Position numbers and translations under genes: made by a program. Shown here piece by piece: positions 1 through 7,847 of a stretch of DNA of 25,469 nucleotides (position 1 is its first letter; each line of letters begins with the position of its first letter). This stretch comes from EX4572-165 sp964581795. Its GTDB lineage: Archaea > Thermoplasmatota > E2 > DHVEG-1. Location of the stretch: NCBI GenBank assembly GCA_964581795.1, contig CAZOPW010000032.1:1-25469 (forward strand). The letters are read 5' to 3'. The notes under the pieces are model-generated. The model made no database searches. It saw only the letters and a list, made by a program, of their open reading frames with translations, and was not told the DNA's origin.

Positions 1-10
1 ATTCTCTTTT

Positions 11-640
11 TCATTTTTCTACCTGTTTAACAATCTCATTGGATATTTGTTTGATTGTCATTTCTTCCATTTTAGGTTTTGAAAAAAATCCGTTAAATGA
101 ACCCTGCATTGTTATTTCACCAATGTCAAGTAATTGATCACCATCACTTGCATTAAATAAAACAACTGGATTATCATACATTGTTTCAGCTGTTTTAAAA
201 CCCGTGAAATACTTAGTGTTTCCAACATCTGAAAAATAATAAAATATGTTGTATTTGCATTCAGATGACCAAGGAGAGTACTGCGTTGATTCCTCAGTTA
301 CATGCAACCCTAAAAATGAAGCATTCTTGGTATTATTTGTTATATTAAGCACTTTTATTGCTTTGGTAGAAGTAAGATGTGACTCAAGTTCATTTGTAAG
401 TACTGATCGCAATTGGTCAGCAAATAAACTTAAATCATTTATGTAAAGATACAATGTTTCTTTAATTGCACCAGTTGCATTATTTATTTTAAATCCTTCT
501 ATATTACTGTGTGTATTCCACTTGGCAGAAACAATACCTATATTAATAAAAAATAAGGATGATATGACTAGAAGGGCTGCAATACTAAATACACCGATGA
601 TGGCTAGCTGTTTTGATTTAAATACATTTTTTTGATTCAT
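11..640 (-). CDS. Membrane-anchored extracellular protein of unknown function
   Basis: I do not recognise the family. The 209-residue product has a short basic N-terminus, one hydrophobic segment at about residues 12-38 that could be a signal peptide or an anchor, and then a polar domain with alternating beta-like and helical stretches. Five N-x-S/T sequons (N54, N99, N102, N106, N163) lie in the part predicted to be outside the cell, so it could be an N-glycosylated surface protein. Only one cysteine (C128) follows the hydrophobic segment, so there is no intramolecular disulfide. The gene is complete, with its stop at 11-13. The ATG has only a weak Shine-Dalgarno-like GGTTGA about 8 bases upstream. 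It is transcribed in the same direction as pepD but separated from it by 167 bases that hold T-runs, so it is probably its own unit. Confidence 0.6.
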   Translation of the reverse strand: MNQKNVFKSKQLAIIGVFSIAALLVISSLFFINIGIVSAKWNTHSNIEGFKINNATGAIKETLYLYINDLSLFADQLRSVLTNELESHLTSTKAIKVLNITNNTKNASFLGLHVTEESTQYSPWSSECKYNIFYYFSDVGNTKYFTGFKTAETMYDNPVVLFNASDGDQLLDIGEITMQGSFNGFFSKPKMEEMTIKQISNEIVKQVEK

Positions 641-734
641 AGGACTTCAACCTTTTTTACTTTTGAAACAGAGGAACTAATTTTTCTTTCTTCACAACCT
701 GTATTCTTGTTTTTCTTTTAAGTAATAATCGAGC

Positions 735-786
735 TTGTTTGGCATTTCCCAAACAAAAAAATTCGATATAAAAAAATAGTAAAAAA
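735..786 (-). terminator. T-rich terminator region and 8-bp hairpin after pepD
   Basis: Read on the minus strand just after the pepD stop there are three T-runs (complements of A-runs at 781-786, 770-776 and 755-761). They are followed by a perfect 8-bp inverted repeat, TTGTTTGG at 735-742 and CCAAACAA at 749-756, with a 6-base loop. Runs of T are the usual archaeal termination signal. The hairpin comes after the T-runs, so it may instead belong to the leader or promoter area of the gene starting at 640. Confidence 0.45.
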
Positions 787-807
787 GAGAAAGGAATTGA
801 AAACTGC

Positions 808-2259
808 TTATTCAATTTCCTCTAAAATGTTTACTACGAAATCATAAAATTTTTCGACTGTACTTATCGTTACTTGTTCTTCTGGTGAATGCGGATACTT
901 AATCGTTGGACCAATAGAAATCATATCCATTCCACCAAATTTTTCACCGATTATCCCACATTCAAGACCTGCATGAATCGCTTCTACTACTGGTTCCTCT
1001 CCATATTTTTTCTTATATAAATCCTTACCAAGTTGTAACACTTTAGATTTAAGATCAGGTTTCCACCCAGGATAAGGTTCTTCTTCTTCAACAGATCCAC
1101 CAGCAAGAAGAACAATCGCATGGATACGATCACGAAGATTTTGTAATGCAGACATCATTGAACTTCGAGAGCTTAACAAAATAAAAGCATGATCCTTTTC
1201 AAGAGTTGTTTTAGCTAGATTTGTTGACGTTTCCACAAGACCTTCGATATCATAACTCATCTTTTCAACACCATGCGGTAAACCATGAAGTATGTTGAGC
1301 AGTCGTTGTTTTGAATCTTCATCTAGCATTTTCTTTGGAGTATTTGCCTTGGTCAATGAAAAGGAAAAATTTGGATCAATCGGTTTAAATTCCTTTAAAA
1401 TAGCAGCTGCTTCTTCGTTCATTATCTTTTCAGCTGCATTTTTATTTTTCAATCCGATAACCGCATGAGCTTCTCGAGGGATTGCATTATGTTTATCACC
1501 TCCAGCAAAATCAGCGATAACGAATCCTTCATCTGCTTGATCTGCTTTCCATAAGATACGAGCGAGAAGTTTGACTGCATTACCTCGCTGCTCATGGATA
1601 TCAACACCAGAATGACCTCCACGCAGCCCACTCACATTTGCTTTCATCCAAGTTACTGATTCATCTATTTGTTTCATTGATAGTGGAAGACTGATTTCTG
1701 AATTTCCACCACCTGCACAACCAACGGTAATCACGCCCCAATCTTCACTATCCAGATTTAAAAGCGTTTTACCTTCAAGCATATCACTTGATAATGCAAA
1801 AGCTCCTGTAAGACCGGTTTCCTCATCAACAGTGAACAATGCTTCAATCGGGCCAATCGTTAACGACTCATCCTCAAGAATAGCAAGAGCCGTAGCAACA
1901 CCAATACCATCATCAGCACCAAGAGTGGTTCCTTTTGCGGTTAGAATATCCTCTTTTTTATCTAATTCAATTGGATCATGTGCAAAGTCAAACTTTTTAT
2001 CACTATTCTTTTCACAAACCATGTCCATATGACTCTGCAACACAACTATTGGTTTATCTTCCATTCCTTTGTCAGCAGGTTTTTTTATGACCACATTGCC
2101 TGCTTCATCAACTTTATATTCTAAATCATGCGTTTTAGCAAAATTTACAATATACTCTCTAATTTTTTCTTCGTGTTTACTGCATCGTGGAATCTTTCTA
2201 ATTTCATCAAATTGTTTCCATAATAAGTTAGGTTTCAAATTATCTACAACAGACATCAT
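808..2259 (-). CDS. pepD: Aminoacyl-histidine dipeptidase (Xaa-His dipeptidase, M20C)
   Basis: This is a cytosolic di-zinc metallopeptidase of the M20C family that splits Xaa-His and related dipeptides. Family signatures are complete: SHMDMV (H77, D79), the bridging aspartate in LGADDGIG (about D116), the catalytic EE in TVDEETG (E146/E147), a GGHSGVDI segment in the lid/dimerisation domain, and a C-terminal HAGLECGIIGEKF followed by YPHSPEEQ, which supplies the last metal histidine. The length (483 residues) is normal for PepD. The frame stays open upstream to a GTG at 2274, but a strong GGGAGG (complement of 2265-2270) sits 5 bases before ATG-ATG at 2259/2256, so I start at 2259. It is divergent from the lsrF-like gene and shares a 132-base promoter region with it. 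Its role is probably peptide turnover. Confidence 0.9.
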   Translation of the reverse strand: MMSVVDNLKPNLLWKQFDEIRKIPRCSKHEEKIREYIVNFAKTHDLEYKVDEAGNVVIKKPADKGMEDKPIVVLQSHMDMVCEKNSDKKFDFAHDPIELDKKEDILTAKGTTLGADDGIGVATALAILEDESLTIGPIEALFTVDEETGLTGAFALSSDMLEGKTLLNLDSEDWGVITVGCAGGGNSEISLPLSMKQIDESVTWMKANVSGLRGGHSGVDIHEQRGNAVKLLARILWKADQADEGFVIADFAGGDKHNAIPREAHAVIGLKNKNAAEKIMNEEAAAILKEFKPIDPNFSFSLTKANTPKKMLDEDSKQRLLNILHGLPHGVEKMSYDIEGLVETSTNLAKTTLEKDHAFILLSSRSSMMSALQNLRDRIHAIVLLAGGSVEEEEPYPGWKPDLKSKVLQLGKDLYKKKYGEEPVVEAIHAGLECGIIGEKFGGMDMISIGPTIKYPHSPEEQVTISTVEKFYDFVVNILEEIE

Positions 2260-2342
2260 ATATGCCTCCCGCACACATCTACAACACGTGTAACAACCAA
2301 TATCATAAAAGGTTTGCTTATCACCTATCTAAAAATGCCAAT

Positions 2343-2380
2343 TATTTAAATATCCTTGATTGATATCTGTTCCTTGGAGG
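2343..2380 (+). promoter_or_regulatory. TATA-like box and RBS for the lsrF-like gene
   Basis: TTTAAATA at 2345-2352 resembles an archaeal TATA box, and GGAGG at 2376-2380 lies 11 bases before the ATG at 2392. With usual archaeal spacing, transcription would start near 2375, giving a very short leader. This is inferred from spacing alone. Confidence 0.35.
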
Positions 2381-2391
2381 CTTGATAATTT

Positions 2392-3183
2392 ATGGACTGG
2401 GGAATGAAAAACCGGTTATCAAAAATTATTCGACCAAGAGATGGTCGAACAGTAATGTTAGCTGTAGATCATGGCTATTTTATGGGGCCAACAACAGGAC
2501 TTGAAAATATAGAAAAAACAGTGAAACCTTTGCTTCGATATGCAGATACTTTGATGCTTACTCGTGGAGCATTACGAAATTATATCGATCCAGATACAAA
2601 TATACCAATCGTTCTTCGAGTATCTGGAGGGACTAGTATTTTGAATAAAGAACATTTACTGCATGAAGGAACAGTCGTTGATATCGAGGATGCTATTAGA
2701 TTAAATGTTTCAGGAGTTGCTTTTTCTATCCTTGTTGGGCAATCTTTTGAACGAGATACACTTCTTGGAATGACTGAATACATCGATAAATGTGAACGAT
2801 ATGGGATTCCAGTGTTAGCTGTTACAGCTGTTGGTCGTGGACTTGGGAAAGATGCGAAATATTTGAGCCTTGCTAGCCGTATGGCTGCAGAACTTGGCGC
2901 TCATATCGTAAAAACGTATTACTGTGATCAATTTGAAAAGGTAGTTGATACCTGTCCGGTTCCTATTGTTATTGCTGGTGGAAAGAAACAACCTGAAAAA
3001 GATGCATTACAAATGGCTTATGATGCATTACAAGCAGGAGCTTGTGGCGTGGACATGGGAAGAAATATCTTTCAGAGTAGTGATCCTATAGGTATGATTC
3101 GAGCGGTTAACGCAATTGTTCATAAAAAATATGAGCCAAACGAAGCATATGAATTATTTAAAGAACACAAATCAAAAAAATAA
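2392..3183 (+). CDS. lsrF: LsrF/DhnA-family class I aldolase or thiolase
   Basis: The product is a TIM-barrel enzyme of the DhnA/LsrF group. It closely resembles bacterial LsrF, the 3-hydroxy-5-phosphonooxypentane-2,4-dione thiolase of autoinducer-2 breakdown. Shared blocks are DWGMKNRLSKI at the N-terminus, TVMLAVDHGYFMGPTTGLE (residues 20-38), KTYYCDQFEKVV with the likely Schiff-base lysine K174, CPVPIVIAGGKK, and GVDMGRNIFQS near residues 227-237. Its 263 residues are about 30 fewer than E. coli LsrF, missing only an N-terminal extension. No lsrA, B, C, D, K or R neighbour is visible, so AI-2 use is doubtful. Related archaeal enzymes make 2-amino-3,7-dideoxyheptulosonate for aromatic amino acids or act as fructose-bisphosphate aldolases. 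I am sure of the family and not of the substrate. Confidence 0.8.
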   Translation: MDWGMKNRLSKIIRPRDGRTVMLAVDHGYFMGPTTGLENIEKTVKPLLRYADTLMLTRGALRNYIDPDTNIPIVLRVSGGTSILNKEHLLHEGTVVDIEDAIRLNVSGVAFSILVGQSFERDTLLGMTEYIDKCERYGIPVLAVTAVGRGLGKDAKYLSLASRMAAELGAHIVKTYYCDQFEKVVDTCPVPIVIAGGKKQPEKDALQMAYDALQAGACGVDMGRNIFQSSDPIGMIRAVNAIVHKKYEPNEAYELFKEHKSKK

Positions 3184-3228
3184 ACGTGTTATATCTCATC
3201 TATCAATAATAAAATAAAATCGATAATG

Positions 3229-3260
3229 GATGGGATTCTTCTTTTTATTCCATCTTTTTT
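3229..3260 (+). terminator. Hairpin plus T-run after the lsrF-like gene
   Basis: GATGGGAT at 3229-3236 can pair with ATTCCATC at 3247-3254 (8 bp including one G-T pair) around a pyrimidine loop. Six T follow at 3255-3260. It lies 45 bases after the stop codon and looks like a bacterial-style intrinsic terminator; the T-run alone would serve in archaea. Confidence 0.55.
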
Positions 3261-3437
3261 AGACATGTGAACAACAAAAATTATCAATTAGCAGCCTCGA
3301 CTATTGTTTTGTACTGCTTTTCAGTATTTTTATCATTGTTAAATCTAAAAATTTTCAAGAAATGAAAAACTAAAGTATACACAATATTTTTGATTAACCT
3401 TCTGTTCTCACCTATGGTGATTATTATTTCAGCGTCA

Positions 3438-4466
3438 ATGAATGTAGCGATGTATTACAATAATAATGATATACGAATCGAGCAACAAGATATACCAACG
3501 ATATCAGATGATGAAATCTTAGTAAAAATCATGGCAAGTGGTATATGTGGTAGTGACGTGATGGAATGGTATCGAATCAAGAAAGCCCCACTAGTCCTTG
3601 GTCATGAAATCGCAGGTATCATAGAAAAAACAGGGAAAAATGTTGAAAATTTCAAAAAAGGAGATCGGGTTTTTGTTACCCACCATGTTCCATGTAATAC
3701 TTGCCGATATTGTCTCAAAGGTGAACATACGATTTGTCATTTGCTTCATTCAACAAAATTTTATCCAGGCGGTTTTGCTGAATATCTTCGCGTTCCAGCA
3801 ATTAATGTAGACCGCGGAACCTTTTTACTCCCGGATAATGTTAGTTTCGATCAAGGTACATTTATTGAGCCACTTGCATGTGTGGTAAGAGGGTTTCATA
3901 AAGCAAGGTACAAACCTGCTCAGTCCGTTCTTATCCTTGGAAGTGGTATTGCAGGGATGCTTCATATAAAACTTGCGAAAGCATATGGTGCAACAAAAAT
4001 ATTTGCTACTGATCTCTCCCCATCTCGTTTAGATCTTGCTAAAAAGATTGGTGCTGATGAAGTATTTCAAGCAACTGAGGATGTCTACTCACTTGTTAAA
4101 AAACATAATAATGGACGACTTGCTGATTTTGTTGTGCTTACCGCGGGAGTTCCTGCAGCGGTTAAACAAGCATTTTCTTGTGTTGAAGATGGTGGAACCA
4201 TATTATTATTTGCTCCAACCAACCCTGGTGAAACCATACCAATTGATTTCTTTGAATTATGGAATAAACAAATCCATGTTACTTCTACCTACGCAGGAGC
4301 TGGAAGGGACATTGTTGAATCCATTGATCTTATCTCTTCAGAAAAAATTGCTGTTGACGATTTAATCTCCCACAAACTTCCTTTAAATGATGCAAAAAAA
4401 GGATTTAAATTAGTCGCTGAAGCTGACAAATCAATGAAAGTGATTTTACTTCCTCATAAAAAATAA
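3438..4466 (+). CDS. Zinc-dependent alcohol/polyol dehydrogenase (MDR family)
   Basis: This medium-chain dehydrogenase resembles threonine and sorbitol dehydrogenases. It should oxidise a secondary alcohol with NAD(P) in the cytosol. In the 342-residue form, the catalytic zinc ligands are C37 (GICGSD), H56 and E57 (GHE), with a further Glu in FIEPLACV (E144). The structural zinc site is complete with C86, C89, C92 and C100. The Rossmann loop GSGIAGM is at about 168-174, and an acidic residue in ATDLSP, where such enzymes read the NAD ribose, argues for NAD over NADP. The open frame starts at TTG 3390, with further ATGs at 3414 and 3450. I chose ATG 3438 because MNVAMYYNNNDIRIE aligns with the usual start of the family. 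The substrate cannot be named. The downstream gene is convergent, so the gene is probably transcribed alone. Confidence 0.85.
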   Translation: MNVAMYYNNNDIRIEQQDIPTISDDEILVKIMASGICGSDVMEWYRIKKAPLVLGHEIAGIIEKTGKNVENFKKGDRVFVTHHVPCNTCRYCLKGEHTICHLLHSTKFYPGGFAEYLRVPAINVDRGTFLLPDNVSFDQGTFIEPLACVVRGFHKARYKPAQSVLILGSGIAGMLHIKLAKAYGATKIFATDLSPSRLDLAKKIGADEVFQATEDVYSLVKKHNNGRLADFVVLTAGVPAAVKQAFSCVEDGGTILLFAPTNPGETIPIDFFELWNKQIHVTSTYAGAGRDIVESIDLISSEKIAVDDLISHKLPLNDAKKGFKLVAEADKSMKVILLPHKK

Positions 4467-4495
4467 AAAGGAAAAAAAGAAATAAAATAAATATT

Positions 4496-4771
4496 TCAGT
4501 CTTCTTTGCCTTTTTCTTTTTCCATAGATAACGTGTAATTACCACTTTTTTGAATAATTGGTTTTTTTTCAATAAGATAATAAAAAACTGCAAAAAAGAG
4601 AACGAACGCAAAGGCTAATAATAGAATAAATGCAATAATTGCACCAATCACAAATCCTAGAGCAATAATCCCAACGATAATTGCAATCAATCCTAGAAAA
4701 TGAAGAATCAGAAATAATGCAACAGCAAAAATAATTGCTGAGAGTAATATTCCTATTATTCCTTTGATCAT
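4496..4771 (-). CDS. Small glycine/alanine-rich integral membrane protein
   Basis: The 91-residue product is nearly all hydrophobic up to residue 67, enough for two or three membrane helices (roughly 2-23, 24-47 and 48-68). It ends in a charged, lysine- and glutamate-rich tail. I recognise no family or catalytic motif. Its ATG overlaps the stop of the upstream AIM24-family gene by four bases (ATGA on the minus strand), so the two are translationally coupled and probably cooperate, perhaps at the membrane. The gene ends about 30 bases from the end of the convergent dehydrogenase. Confidence 0.7.
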   Translation of the reverse strand: MIKGIIGILLSAIIFAVALFLILHFLGLIAIIVGIIALGFVIGAIIAFILLLAFAFVLFFAVFYYLIEKKPIIQKSGNYTLSMEKEKGKED

Positions 4772-5505
4772 CTGCCCAGCGACTCCTTGACTAATGTTCC
4801 AACGATTCCATTATTACTTCCAGACGTATTTTGATGGGGCATAAATGGAGCTAAGGCAGAAGCAAGATTTGCAATATTCATTGATTGTAAAATGACTTTT
4901 CCAGGTCCTTTTACTGTTGTTAAAAATAATCCTTCTCCTCCTAGAAACATTGTTTTAATTCCCTTTACTCGTTGGATATCAAAATCTACAGAAGCTTCCC
5001 AACCTACGATACTTCCAGTGTCAACTTTAAGGATTTGATCTGGTTGTAATTCAAATTCAACAAAATCTCCGCAAGCATGAATGAATACTTTCCCTTGTCC
5101 AGCTAGTTTTTGTAAAATGAAACCTTCGCCACCGAAAAAGACTGAACCAAGTTTTTTTTGGAAACCCACGCTCATTTCAACACTATCTTCAGCAACGATA
5201 AACGCATCTTTTTGAACCATCCAATGATTTCCTGCATGGATATCTAATGCTTTTATAGTTCCAGGCACTGTTCCTCCAAAAGATACCATGCCTTCGCCAC
5301 CCGTAGTTGTAAATTCAGTTAGAAACATAGTTTCACCCATGAATTTCCGGCCGATACCTTTCAGTAAACCACCTCTCATTTTTGCCTCCATGTTAACATT
5401 ACCACTCATATAGACCATGGATCCAGCTTCAGCAAAGATTTTTTCATTAGGACTTAATTGAATGGTAACAAGTTGTAAATTATCTCCAGATATTTTATAA
5501 TTCAA
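4768..5505 (-). CDS. AIM24-family protein (TIGR00266-like)
   Basis: The 245-residue protein belongs to the AIM24/TIGR00266 family of beta-rich proteins found in bacteria, archaea and mitochondria. The molecular function is unknown, though yeast Aim24 affects inner-membrane organisation. Visible signatures are the N-terminal EKIFAEAGSMVYMSGNV, the MRGG...GETMFLTEFT segment at about residues 43-67, and repeated G-rich turns (FFGGEGFILQKLAGQGKVF, FLGGEGLFLTTVKGPGKV) that suggest an internal beta-repeat. There are no membrane segments. The C-terminal 20 residues are Asn/Ser/Gly-rich and look flexible. Overlap with the small membrane protein suggests a coupled pair in which that protein could anchor it. 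It is divergent from the UbiA gene. Confidence 0.85.
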   Translation of the reverse strand: MNYKISGDNLQLVTIQLSPNEKIFAEAGSMVYMSGNVNMEAKMRGGLLKGIGRKFMGETMFLTEFTTTGGEGMVSFGGTVPGTIKALDIHAGNHWMVQKDAFIVAEDSVEMSVGFQKKLGSVFFGGEGFILQKLAGQGKVFIHACGDFVEFELQPDQILKVDTGSIVGWEASVDFDIQRVKGIKTMFLGGEGLFLTTVKGPGKVILQSMNIANLASALAPFMPHQNTSGSNNGIVGTLVKESLGR

Positions 5506-5610
5506 TTTTTACCACCTCTAAGAATTATTAGATGAGTTATCCTGTTTAGCTATTTTAAGTTATTTTTTCAAAACATTAATCATTTGATTGCTGTTTTCCT
5601 AAATCATAAC

Positions 5611-6513
5611 ATGAAGAAAATTATAGCTATCTGGGAATTGATGAGACTTGAACATGGAATTATGCTAGCTTTAGCTATCTTTATTGGATCAATAATTTCT
5701 CTTCAAACAACAGCGAATTTAAACCTTGATGATTTTCCCATATATCAATTCATTCTTACCTTCTTTGTTGCATTGTTCTTAGAAGCAAGTACCTTTGCAT
5801 TAAATGATTATTTCGACTTACCAATTGATAAAGAAAATAAGCGAGTTGATAGACCTCTTGCAAGAGGAGATATTGATCCAAAAATAGCAGTGATTATATT
5901 TCTTGTTCTCTTCCCTCTAGGTATTCTCGTCTCTTATTTTGTGAATTTTACTTGTTTTCTTATTGCCATTATTACAGCATTATTTGCAATTTTGTATGAT
6001 GTTTATTTGAAGAAAATTAAATTACTCGGTAATTTTTATATTGCCTATGTTATGGCCATACCATTCGTTTTTGGTGCAGCAGCTGTACAACCAGCAACGC
6101 CTAGTTTAATTATACTCGATCCCGCCGTGATTATCATTGCCTTGATTGCATTTCTTGCAGGATCCGGTCGAGAGATCATGAAAGACGTGATGGATTTTGC
6201 AGGTGACACAAAAGAGGGAGTAAAATCCTTTCCAAAATATATTGGGATTTCATGGTCTAAACGAATTGCTTCAATATTTTATCTTGCTGCTGTCGTTTTA
6301 AGTTTTTTACCATTTCTTTATCCAATGTATACCGTGTATTATCAAAATTTTGTGTATTTAGGAATTGTGTTTATTACTGATGTTTTATTCATTCTTACAA
6401 GTGCTCAACTTTTATTTAATAAAAATATTAAGATGGCGAATTATAGAAAAATCACGTTGATAGCGATTTTCTTTGGATTGCTTTCGTTTTTTTTAGGAGC
6501 TTTTATAGGGTAG
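5611..6513 (+). CDS. UbiA-family prenyltransferase, probable geranylgeranylglyceryl-phosphate geranylgeranyltransferase
   Basis: This multi-pass membrane enzyme of the UbiA superfamily has both prenyl-diphosphate/Mg motifs. In the 300-residue form these are NDYFDLPID with N65, D66, D69 and D73, followed by RPLARG, and the second DVMDFAGD with D192, D195 and D199. About eight or nine hydrophobic helices are visible. In archaea the commonest member with these motifs is DGGGP synthase, which adds the second geranylgeranyl chain during ether-lipid synthesis. A quinone or chlorophyll-type prenyltransferase is the alternative, and no quinone genes are nearby. A TTG at 5584 extends the frame, but MKKIIAIWELMRLEHG from ATG 5611 is the normal family start. 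It leads a three-gene run with 28-base gaps to a prenol-kinase-like gene, which fits isoprenoid lipid metabolism. Confidence 0.85.
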   Translation: MKKIIAIWELMRLEHGIMLALAIFIGSIISLQTTANLNLDDFPIYQFILTFFVALFLEASTFALNDYFDLPIDKENKRVDRPLARGDIDPKIAVIIFLVLFPLGILVSYFVNFTCFLIAIITALFAILYDVYLKKIKLLGNFYIAYVMAIPFVFGAAAVQPATPSLIILDPAVIIIALIAFLAGSGREIMKDVMDFAGDTKEGVKSFPKYIGISWSKRIASIFYLAAVVLSFLPFLYPMYTVYYQNFVYLGIVFITDVLFILTSAQLLFNKNIKMANYRKITLIAIFFGLLSFFLGAFIG

Positions 6514-6541
6514 AATACTGTTATCTGATGGGGAAATCTCT

Positions 6542-7225
6542 ATGATACAAGGCGATATCATTGGTATCCTTGTAGTATATGGATACGTAGCACTTCTACT
6601 TGGAGTAACTGAAAAAATCCTGGTCAAACATCCTGAGACAAGCCGTAAAGTCTTACATATTATGGTTGGAAATATCGCGTTTCTCCTCCCTATCTTTGTG
6701 ACTAGAGAAATGATGGCTTTTGTTGCTGCTGCTCCATTTATTGTACTTACTTTTTTGATGAGTCCATATACGCCACTAAAATCAATTCGTGGGAAGACAA
6801 GTTCAGCGGGTCATAGTATGGGACTTGTCTATTATGCAATAACCTGGACGGTGTTAGCTTACTTGTTTTTTGATAACATGATTGTGATCGCTATTGGAAT
6901 TTTTGCCATGTCTTATGGTGACGGATTCGCTTCGATTATTGGTGTTAAATATGGAAAACATAAGTATAATATTGCGGGAGATGAAAAAAGTTTCATTGGG
7001 ACTATAGCAATGTTTGTTTTTACTTTTATTACAATGATTATTGCTATCATCTATTACAATTATGTTCAAGCAACAGGGTTTACCTTTTCGCTAATCTCCA
7101 TTGGTTTCTTAGCGTTATTTGCCGCAGCAGGAGCGATCGTTGAAGGATTTACGCCAAAAGGATTAGATAACCTCACTGTTCCGTTTGTAATTGCAGCAAT
7201 GTATTGGATGATTTTTATACTCTAA
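6542..7225 (+). CDS. Dolichol/phytol-kinase-like membrane enzyme
   Basis: The product is 227 residues with about seven membrane segments. It matches the CTP-dependent polyprenol kinase family (Sec59 dolichol kinase, VTE5 phytol kinase, archaeal relatives) at SRKVLHI (34-40), the conserved loop MSYGDGFASIIGVKYGKHK (123-141), EKSFIGTIAMF (148-158) and VEGFTPKGLDNLTVPF near the C-terminus. The likely reaction is phosphorylation of an isoprenoid alcohol, using CTP, at the inner face of the membrane. Candidate substrates are geranylgeraniol for lipid salvage, or dolichol to make the carrier lipid of N-glycosylation. A cytidylyltransferase (CdsA/CarS-like) is a weaker alternative. GGGGA at 6530-6534 serves as RBS. 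It lies 28 bases from each neighbour, presumably in one transcript. Confidence 0.75.
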   Translation: MIQGDIIGILVVYGYVALLLGVTEKILVKHPETSRKVLHIMVGNIAFLLPIFVTREMMAFVAAAPFIVLTFLMSPYTPLKSIRGKTSSAGHSMGLVYYAITWTVLAYLFFDNMIVIAIGIFAMSYGDGFASIIGVKYGKHKYNIAGDEKSFIGTIAMFVFTFITMIIAIIYYNYVQATGFTFSLISIGFLALFAAAGAIVEGFTPKGLDNLTVPFVIAAMYWMIFIL

Positions 7226-7253
7226 TAAATTTGTAAAATATGGTTGATTAGGT

Positions 7254-7835
7254 ATGCGATTAGTAATTGTTGATGGCCTTGACGGAGTTGGAAAAGATAC
7301 TCATGGGAAACTTATTGCAGAGTATTATAAAGATAATGGTGAACAAGTTATCCTTCGATCTCATCCTACTGGAGATAATTATTTCGGACGGAAAGCAAAG
7401 AATGCATTACTTCATCAAGGAAAAGCAAACAAGATAAAAGCCTCCATTTTTTATATGTTGGATGTTCTCCGATCAATTCGAAAATATTACAGGTCTGATA
7501 GAAAAGGAACGATTATAATGGTACGTTATTTGATGGGAACAGCGTATTTACCAAAGAGATTGGTACGATTCGGCTATTCTTTTTTTGAACATTTCGTCCC
7601 CACTTCCTCCTATATGTTTTTTTTAGATGCTCCTACTGAAGAGATTTTGAAACGTATCAAACAAAGGAAGGAACATGAGATTTTTGAAACCTATGATGCA
7701 TTAGAAAAAGTAAGAAATAAAGCAATGCTTTTGTTAGAAAATTGGTATATTATCGATACGTCAGGTTCAGTGGATGATACATTCGCAGCTATTTGTTTAA
7801 TCTTAAATGAGCTTGATAAGAAAATTGAATCTTAA
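7254..7835 (+). CDS. Thymidylate-kinase-like P-loop kinase, non-canonical
   Basis: The 193-residue P-loop protein has a thymidylate-kinase-type start, IVDGLDGVGKDTHGK (Walker A at residues 8-15). It also has a lid-like basic stretch with KRIKQRKEHEIFE near 135-149. Two departures from standard Tmk are visible. The residue after the Walker lysine is Asp (GKDT), where Ser or Thr is usual. The conserved DRY-type motif that positions dTMP reads VRY in MVRYLMGTAYL, so its Asp is lost. It is the third gene after a UbiA prenyltransferase and a prenol-kinase-like enzyme, at the same 28-base spacing. The substrate may therefore not be dTMP; a prenyl monophosphate is possible. Family membership is fairly clear, the substrate is not. 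Confidence 0.65.
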   Translation: MRLVIVDGLDGVGKDTHGKLIAEYYKDNGEQVILRSHPTGDNYFGRKAKNALLHQGKANKIKASIFYMLDVLRSIRKYYRSDRKGTIIMVRYLMGTAYLPKRLVRFGYSFFEHFVPTSSYMFFLDAPTEEILKRIKQRKEHEIFETYDALEKVRNKAMLLLENWYIIDTSGSVDDTFAAICLILNELDKKIES

Positions 7836-7847
7836 TTTTATAATAAA

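Noticed and set aside
246..446. 66-codon + strand frame opposite the first gene
   Set aside because: It lies fully inside the longer minus-strand gene, with no RBS and no recognisable protein features.
1832..2293. Two + strand frames antisense to pepD
   Set aside because: They are mirror frames of the conserved peptidase. Their residue composition is Ser- and Ile-rich in the way typical of antisense of AT-rich genes.
4036..4365. 109-codon frame inside the alcohol dehydrogenase gene
   Set aside because: It is a shifted frame of a gene with full zinc and Rossmann motifs, and its Leu/Ile/Lys-rich product has no motif.
4405..4611. 68-codon minus-strand frame at the dehydrogenase end
   Set aside because: It overlaps two better supported genes, and its Phe-rich product results from shifted hydrophobic codons of the small membrane protein.
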